A stretch of DNA of 39,686 bases from Patescibacteria group bacterium (GTDB taxonomy: Bacteria; Patescibacteriota; Patescibacteriia; Patescibacteriales; UBA12465): contig JAQUHX010000007.1 in NCBI GenBank assembly GCA_028681575.1, positions 1 to 39,686 on the forward strand. Direction: 5' to 3'. Each line of letters opens with the position of its first letter. Position 1 is the stretch's first letter. Of the stretch, positions 35,695 to 39,686 are shown in pieces. A program made the position numbers and the translations under genes. The notes under the pieces were generated by a model. It ran no database searches, was not told where the DNA came from, and saw nothing but the letters and a program-made list of their open reading frames with translations.

Positions 35695-37154
35695 AGTTAA
35701 TTGGGAAGAGTACTTGGCTCACCTTCATTGGGCTGGCTTTAGTTAGCGGCTTATCAGTTGTTAACTATTTTTTTCCAGCTTATAGCTTAATTATTTTAGT
35801 ATTCATTGGTCTATTGGTTTTTGCTCTCGCTTTTTATCGTTTGGAGTACGGTGTTTTAATTGCTATTGCCGAATTAATTATTGGCTCTAAAGGGCGCTTG
35901 TTTGATCAAGGCTTAGTTTCTTTAAGGATGGTTATTTTTACTGCTGTTCTGGCTGCTTGTCTGCTAAAAATTATTAAAGAACGGTCATTAGGACCATTGT
36001 CAGACTTTGTTACTAAAAATTGGATCTGGCCTTGGTTTTTAGCCCTTTTAGTTTTTTTAGGTTTAGGTTTTCTTAGCGGTCTTATTCGATCCTATCCTCT
36101 TGAGATAATTTTTGCTGATGCTAATAGTTGGCTCTTTTTAGGGCTCTTGATCCCTTTAATTATTGTTTATTACCAAGCCCCGTTAAGTACTTTTGAGCGC
36201 TTAATTCAGGTTTTAAGCGGGGCCTTGTTGTGGTTGATTGGGGAAACATTTTTTATTTTATTTGCTTTTACTCATAGTTTGCCTTTTATTTCCGATCTTT
36301 ATTGGTGGCTTCGTAAAACTGGTTTAGCGGAAGTTACGGCAACCGCTGGTTCTTGGTCAAGAATTTTCTTTCAGTCTCATCTTTATCCAGCTTTAGCGGT
36401 TGTGATTTTGCCATTTGTTAAAATTAAACAGCGCAGTGCCTTAATTGTTTTAAATAGTTTTTCTTGGGGCGTCTTAATTCTTTCAATGTCTCGCAGTTTT
36501 TGGCTGGCGGTTGCCTTTGCTTTGGGGAGCGGTATTTTAATGCTTTTAATCTGGCGGCGTTGGCGTTTTCTTATACAAGTTTTACTTAAAGTTTTGGTCC
36601 CAGCTATTTTAGGCTTTGTTCTAATTTTTGCTACAGCCGCCTTTCCTTTTCCTGATCCTGGAAAAATTTCCACCGAAGCTTTCTCAAATCGCTTAGAGAT
36701 AGATAGTGAAGAACCAGCAGTAGCTTCGCGTTGGTCTTTACTTGGTCCTTTATGGGGCGCAATTAAGGAGCACTGGTTTTTAGGCAGTGGTTTTGGCCGA
36801 GAAATTGTTTATGAAACTTCTGATCCTCGTTTTTTGGATATGCAAGAAACGAGCACTTATAGGACTTATGCATTTGAGTGGGGTTATTTTGGAATTTGGT
36901 TAAAAATCGGCATCTTAGGGCTTTTAAGTTATTTAATAATTCTTGCTTACTTGTTTATAAAAAATTTGCAGCGTTGGCGAGCGGGAGATAATTTGGCTGG
37001 TAGTTTAGCTTTAGCCTTGTTGGCTCTTTTGGTAATTCATTTTTTTACTCCTTATCTAGATCATCCACTTGGATTTTTAGTTTGGTTCTTAATTTGGATA
37101 ATCAGCCAGAATCAAGCTCGTTTGCTAAATAACTTGCCAGAAATAACAAAATAG
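35691..37154 (+). CDS. O-antigen ligase/polymerase-like (Wzy/WaaL) membrane protein
   Basis: About 10-12 hydrophobic segments; periplasmic loop …SRWSLLGPLWGAIKEHWFLGSGFGREI…TSTYRTYAFEWGYFGIWLKIGILGLLSYLIIL. Confidence 0.82.
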   Translation: MKLIGKSTWLTFIGLALVSGLSVVNYFFPAYSLIILVFIGLLVFALAFYRLEYGVLIAIAELIIGSKGRLFDQGLVSLRMVIFTAVLAACLLKIIKERSLGPLSDFVTKNWIWPWFLALLVFLGLGFLSGLIRSYPLEIIFADANSWLFLGLLIPLIIVYYQAPLSTFERLIQVLSGALLWLIGETFFILFAFTHSLPFISDLYWWLRKTGLAEVTATAGSWSRIFFQSHLYPALAVVILPFVKIKQRSALIVLNSFSWGVLILSMSRSFWLAVAFALGSGILMLLIWRRWRFLIQVLLKVLVPAILGFVLIFATAAFPFPDPGKISTEAFSNRLEIDSEEPAVASRWSLLGPLWGAIKEHWFLGSGFGREIVYETSDPRFLDMQETSTYRTYAFEWGYFGIWLKIGILGLLSYLIILAYLFIKNLQRWRAGDNLAGSLALALLALLVIHFFTPYLDHPLGFLVWFLIWIISQNQARLLNNLPEITK

Positions 37155-37162
37155 CGTATATT
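37134..37162 (+). promoter_or_regulatory. Promoter for greA (TTGCCA-17-TATATT)
   Basis: -35 at 37134-37139 in the end of the ligase gene, -10 at 37157-37162. Confidence 0.7.
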
Positions 37163-37222
37163 AAATGGCGTTAAATTTAAAGTCGCCTTTTAGGCGATTA
37201 TTAGTTTTTAAGCCTTTAAACT

Positions 37223-37681
37223 ATGTCTTTAGATCAAATTATTACTCAAGCTGGTTATGACAAATTAAAAGAAGAATACGATTTTTTAACCACTGTTAAA
37301 CGTCGCGAAATTGCTGATCGAATTGAGCGCGCCAAAGATTTAGGCGATTTGTCAGAAAACGCAGAATACAGTGAGGCGAAAGATGCTCAAGCCTTAAACG
37401 AAGGGCGTATTTTGGAATTGTTGGCGATTTTAAAAAATGTCACGGTTGTTAATCATAAATCTAATGGTGAGGTGGTTTTAGGTTCAGTGGTTACCGCCAA
37501 AGTCAACGGTAAGGAAAAAGAATTTACGATTGTAAGTTTTAACGAAGCCGACCCAACAAATGGTCTAATTTCTAACGAATCTCCTTTAGGGGTGGCCTTT
37601 TTAGGGCAGAAGAAAGGTGCTATAGTAGAAGTAGAAGCTCCACGGGGGACAGTCGTTTATAAAATTATAAAAGTTGCCTAA
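37223..37681 (+). CDS. greA: Transcription elongation factor GreA
   Basis: ITQAGYDKLKEEYDFLTTVKRREIADRIERAKDLGDLSENAEYSEAKDAQALNEGRILELLAIL. Confidence 0.97.
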   Translation: MSLDQIITQAGYDKLKEEYDFLTTVKRREIADRIERAKDLGDLSENAEYSEAKDAQALNEGRILELLAILKNVTVVNHKSNGEVVLGSVVTAKVNGKEKEFTIVSFNEADPTNGLISNESPLGVAFLGQKKGAIVEVEAPRGTVVYKIIKVA

Positions 37682-37684
37682 AAT

Positions 37685-39163
37685 ATGACCAACGAGTTGG
37701 CGGCTAATTCTGGAAGTGAACGGGACGACCGTTTAAAAAAATTAGCCTCCCTAAAAGAATTAAATATCGATGCTTATCCGGCCCAAGTTCAGCGCGATCA
37801 ATCAATTGCTAGTTTTTTAGAAGATTTTGATAATTTAATAAAATCAGAAAATAAGGTTTTTTTAGCTGGTCGCTTGCGGGCTAAGCGGGAACATGGAAAT
37901 TTAGCTTTTGCAGATTTAGAGGATGCTAGTGGTCGTTTGCAATTAGTATTTTCTAAAAAAGAATTAGGTCCAGAAAAATACAAAACTTTTTTGAAGTTAA
38001 TCGATGTCGCCGATTTTATTCAAGTAAATGGGAGCGCCTTTTTAACGCATAAAGAAGAAAAAAGTTTATTTGTAAGTGATTGGGCTTTGCTGACTAAAGC
38101 TTTGCGGCCGATTCCTGATGCTTGGTATGGTTTAAAAGACGAAGAAGAGCGTTTACGTAAACGCTATTTAGATTTACTGCTTAACAAGGAAAAGCGGGAC
38201 TTATTTGAAAAAAAGGCTCATTTTTGGGATGTGGTCAGGAGTTTTATGAAGCGCCACGGATTTTTTGAAGTAGAGACGCCCACTTTAGAATTAACTACCG
38301 GCGGAGCAGAAGCTAATCCTTTTAAAACCCACCATGATGATTTTGATTTAGACGTTTATTTGCGTATTTCGGTTGGTGAATTATGGCAGAAGCGTTTAAT
38401 TGCTGCCGGTTTTGAAAAAGTTTTTGAAATCGGTCGAGTTTATCGGAATGAGGGTTCCAGTGCCGATCATTTACAGGAGTTTACCAATTTGGAATTTTAT
38501 TGGGCTTACGCCGACTATCGCTTAGGCATGAAATTATCTCAAGCGCTGTATCAAGAAATTGCTCAGCAAGTTTTTGGCCGAACAGAATTTGAGGCCCGAG
38601 GAATGAAATTTGATTTAGCTGGTAATTGGCCAGAACTGGATTATTCTACGGTCATCAAAGAAAAAACAGGTCTTGATATTTTGACAGCAACCGAAGAAGA
38701 AATGAAGGCTAAGTTAGATGAGCTTGAGGTGAAGTATGATGGTAATAATCGTGAACGTTTAATTGATACTCTTTGGAAATATTGTCGTCGTCAAATTGCT
38801 GGTCCGGTTTTTTTAGTTAATCATCCAAAATTAGTCTCTCCTTTAGCGAAAGCGAAAACGGATAATCCCGAGCTTACAGAAAGATTTCAAATTATTATTG
38901 CTGGCTCTGAAGTGGGTAATGGTTTTTCAGAATTAAATGATCCTCTTGATCAGGCGGAGCGTTTTCGCCTTCAGCAGGAGCTTATTGATCGGGGTGATAA
39001 TGAAGCGATGATGCCGGATTGGGAGTTTGTAGAAATGTTAGAACATGGCCTGCCACCAACTTGTGGCTTTGGTTTCGGTGAAAGGTTATTTGCTTTTATG
39101 TGTGACAAACCAGTGCGCGAGATTACTTTATTTCCGCTTTTAAAACCTAAACAAGAAGAATAA
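37685..39163 (+). CDS. lysS: Lysyl-tRNA synthetase, class II
   Basis: RLRAKREHGNLAFADLEDASGRLQLVF, RKRYLDLLLN, FFEVETPTLELTTGGAEANPFKTHHDD, FEIGRVYRNEG, ALEHGLPP-like MLEHGLPPTCGFGFGERL. Confidence 0.97.
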   Translation: MTNELAANSGSERDDRLKKLASLKELNIDAYPAQVQRDQSIASFLEDFDNLIKSENKVFLAGRLRAKREHGNLAFADLEDASGRLQLVFSKKELGPEKYKTFLKLIDVADFIQVNGSAFLTHKEEKSLFVSDWALLTKALRPIPDAWYGLKDEEERLRKRYLDLLLNKEKRDLFEKKAHFWDVVRSFMKRHGFFEVETPTLELTTGGAEANPFKTHHDDFDLDVYLRISVGELWQKRLIAAGFEKVFEIGRVYRNEGSSADHLQEFTNLEFYWAYADYRLGMKLSQALYQEIAQQVFGRTEFEARGMKFDLAGNWPELDYSTVIKEKTGLDILTATEEEMKAKLDELEVKYDGNNRERLIDTLWKYCRRQIAGPVFLVNHPKLVSPLAKAKTDNPELTERFQIIIAGSEVGNGFSELNDPLDQAERFRLQQELIDRGDNEAMMPDWEFVEMLEHGLPPTCGFGFGERLFAFMCDKPVREITLFPLLKPKQEE

Positions 39164-39166
39164 TTT

Positions 39167-39613
39167 ATGCGACTTTGGAGTCTGAGCCCTAAGTATTTAG
39201 ATAGTAAGGGTTTAGTTGCTTTGTGGCGAGAAGGGCTTTTAGCAAAAAAAGTTTTAGAAGGGAAGACTAAGGGGTATAAAAATCATCCTCAATTGGAACG
39301 CTTCAAAAATAGAAGTGATTCTCTACAATTAATTAATCTCTATCTTAAGGAAGTTTATCAGGAGGCAGAGAGTAGGGGTTATAATTTTTCCAATAAAAAA
39401 CTTGAAAAAGTAGCGACTTTAGGCGTTAGGGTTAAAATAAGTCAAGGCCAGTTAGAATATGAGTTTGCTCACTTATTAACTAAATTAAGGATAAGGGATA
39501 AGCAAAAATATCAAGAGTTAAGCTCTGTAAATTTAATAGAAACAAATAGTATTTTTGAGAGAGCAGCAGGAGGGGTTGAAAAATGGGAAAAAATAGATAA
39601 TAATAAAAAATAA
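39167..39613 (+). CDS. Pyrimidine dimer DNA glycosylase / endonuclease V-like (Pyr_excise family)
   Basis: MRLWSLSPKYLDSKGLVALWREGLLAKKVLEGKTKGYKNHPQLERFKNRSD…SRGYNF, as in the bacterial endonuclease V-like family. Confidence 0.8.
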   Translation: MRLWSLSPKYLDSKGLVALWREGLLAKKVLEGKTKGYKNHPQLERFKNRSDSLQLINLYLKEVYQEAESRGYNFSNKKLEKVATLGVRVKISQGQLEYEFAHLLTKLRIRDKQKYQELSSVNLIETNSIFERAAGGVEKWEKIDNNKK

Positions 39614-39614
39614 T

Positions 39615-39685
39615 TCGGGGATCGTCTAATGGTAGGACATCAGGTTCTGGTCCTGAGTATCGGGGTTCGAATCCCTGTCCCCGAG
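39615..39685 (+). tRNA. tRNA-Gln (anticodon CUG); window ends at the discriminator/CCA region
   Basis: TCGGGGATCGTCTAATGGTAGGACATCAGGTTCTGGTCCTGAGTATCGGGGTTCGAATCCCTGTCCCCGAG; 7-bp acceptor, TCAGG-TTCTGGT-CCTGA anticodon arm. Confidence 0.95.
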
Positions 39686-39686
39686 C

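Noticed and set aside
1-39686. UGA recoding as in Absconditabacteria/Gracilibacteria
   Set aside because: UGA acts as a stop at several coupled junctions and long CDSs such as dnaE contain no in-frame UGA

Overview
The window looks like a contiguous, gene-dense, AT-rich chromosomal segment from a Patescibacteria/CPR-type bacterium. That lineage is inferred from protein style: SHGEAWYVNP/YLGRP repeats, baseplate-J-like membrane proteins, a DUF3048 lipoprotein-like protein, NLPY-type PrmC, and near absence of Shine-Dalgarno motifs. Most of it is housekeeping: Fe/Mn superoxide dismutase, rpsB-tsf, a PSP1/RicT-like protein, gap, an SDR, RNase P RNA, dtd, mnmA, tRNA-Leu(CAA), parA-parB, dnaE, an archaeal-type class I aldolase, rodA/ftsW, L25, DUF3048, rpmE-prfA-prmC, greA-lysS, a pyrimidine-dimer-glycosylase-like protein and tRNA-Gln(CUG). 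A Wzx/Wzy-type surface polysaccharide pathway is split between 12.7-16.4 kb and 32.5-37.2 kb. I see no CRISPR array, transposon, prophage or obvious defence island. The parts most worth a second look are: a structured intergenic RNA candidate just upstream of rnpB; structured leaders before rpsB, the 7866 gene, prfA and greA; large multidomain secreted or surface proteins; a histone-H1-like Lys-rich tail on a membrane protein; a probable leaderless flippase transcript; and window-wide non-SD initiation with recurrent extended -10 promoters. All family assignments come from reading the sequence; no searches or folding programs were run.
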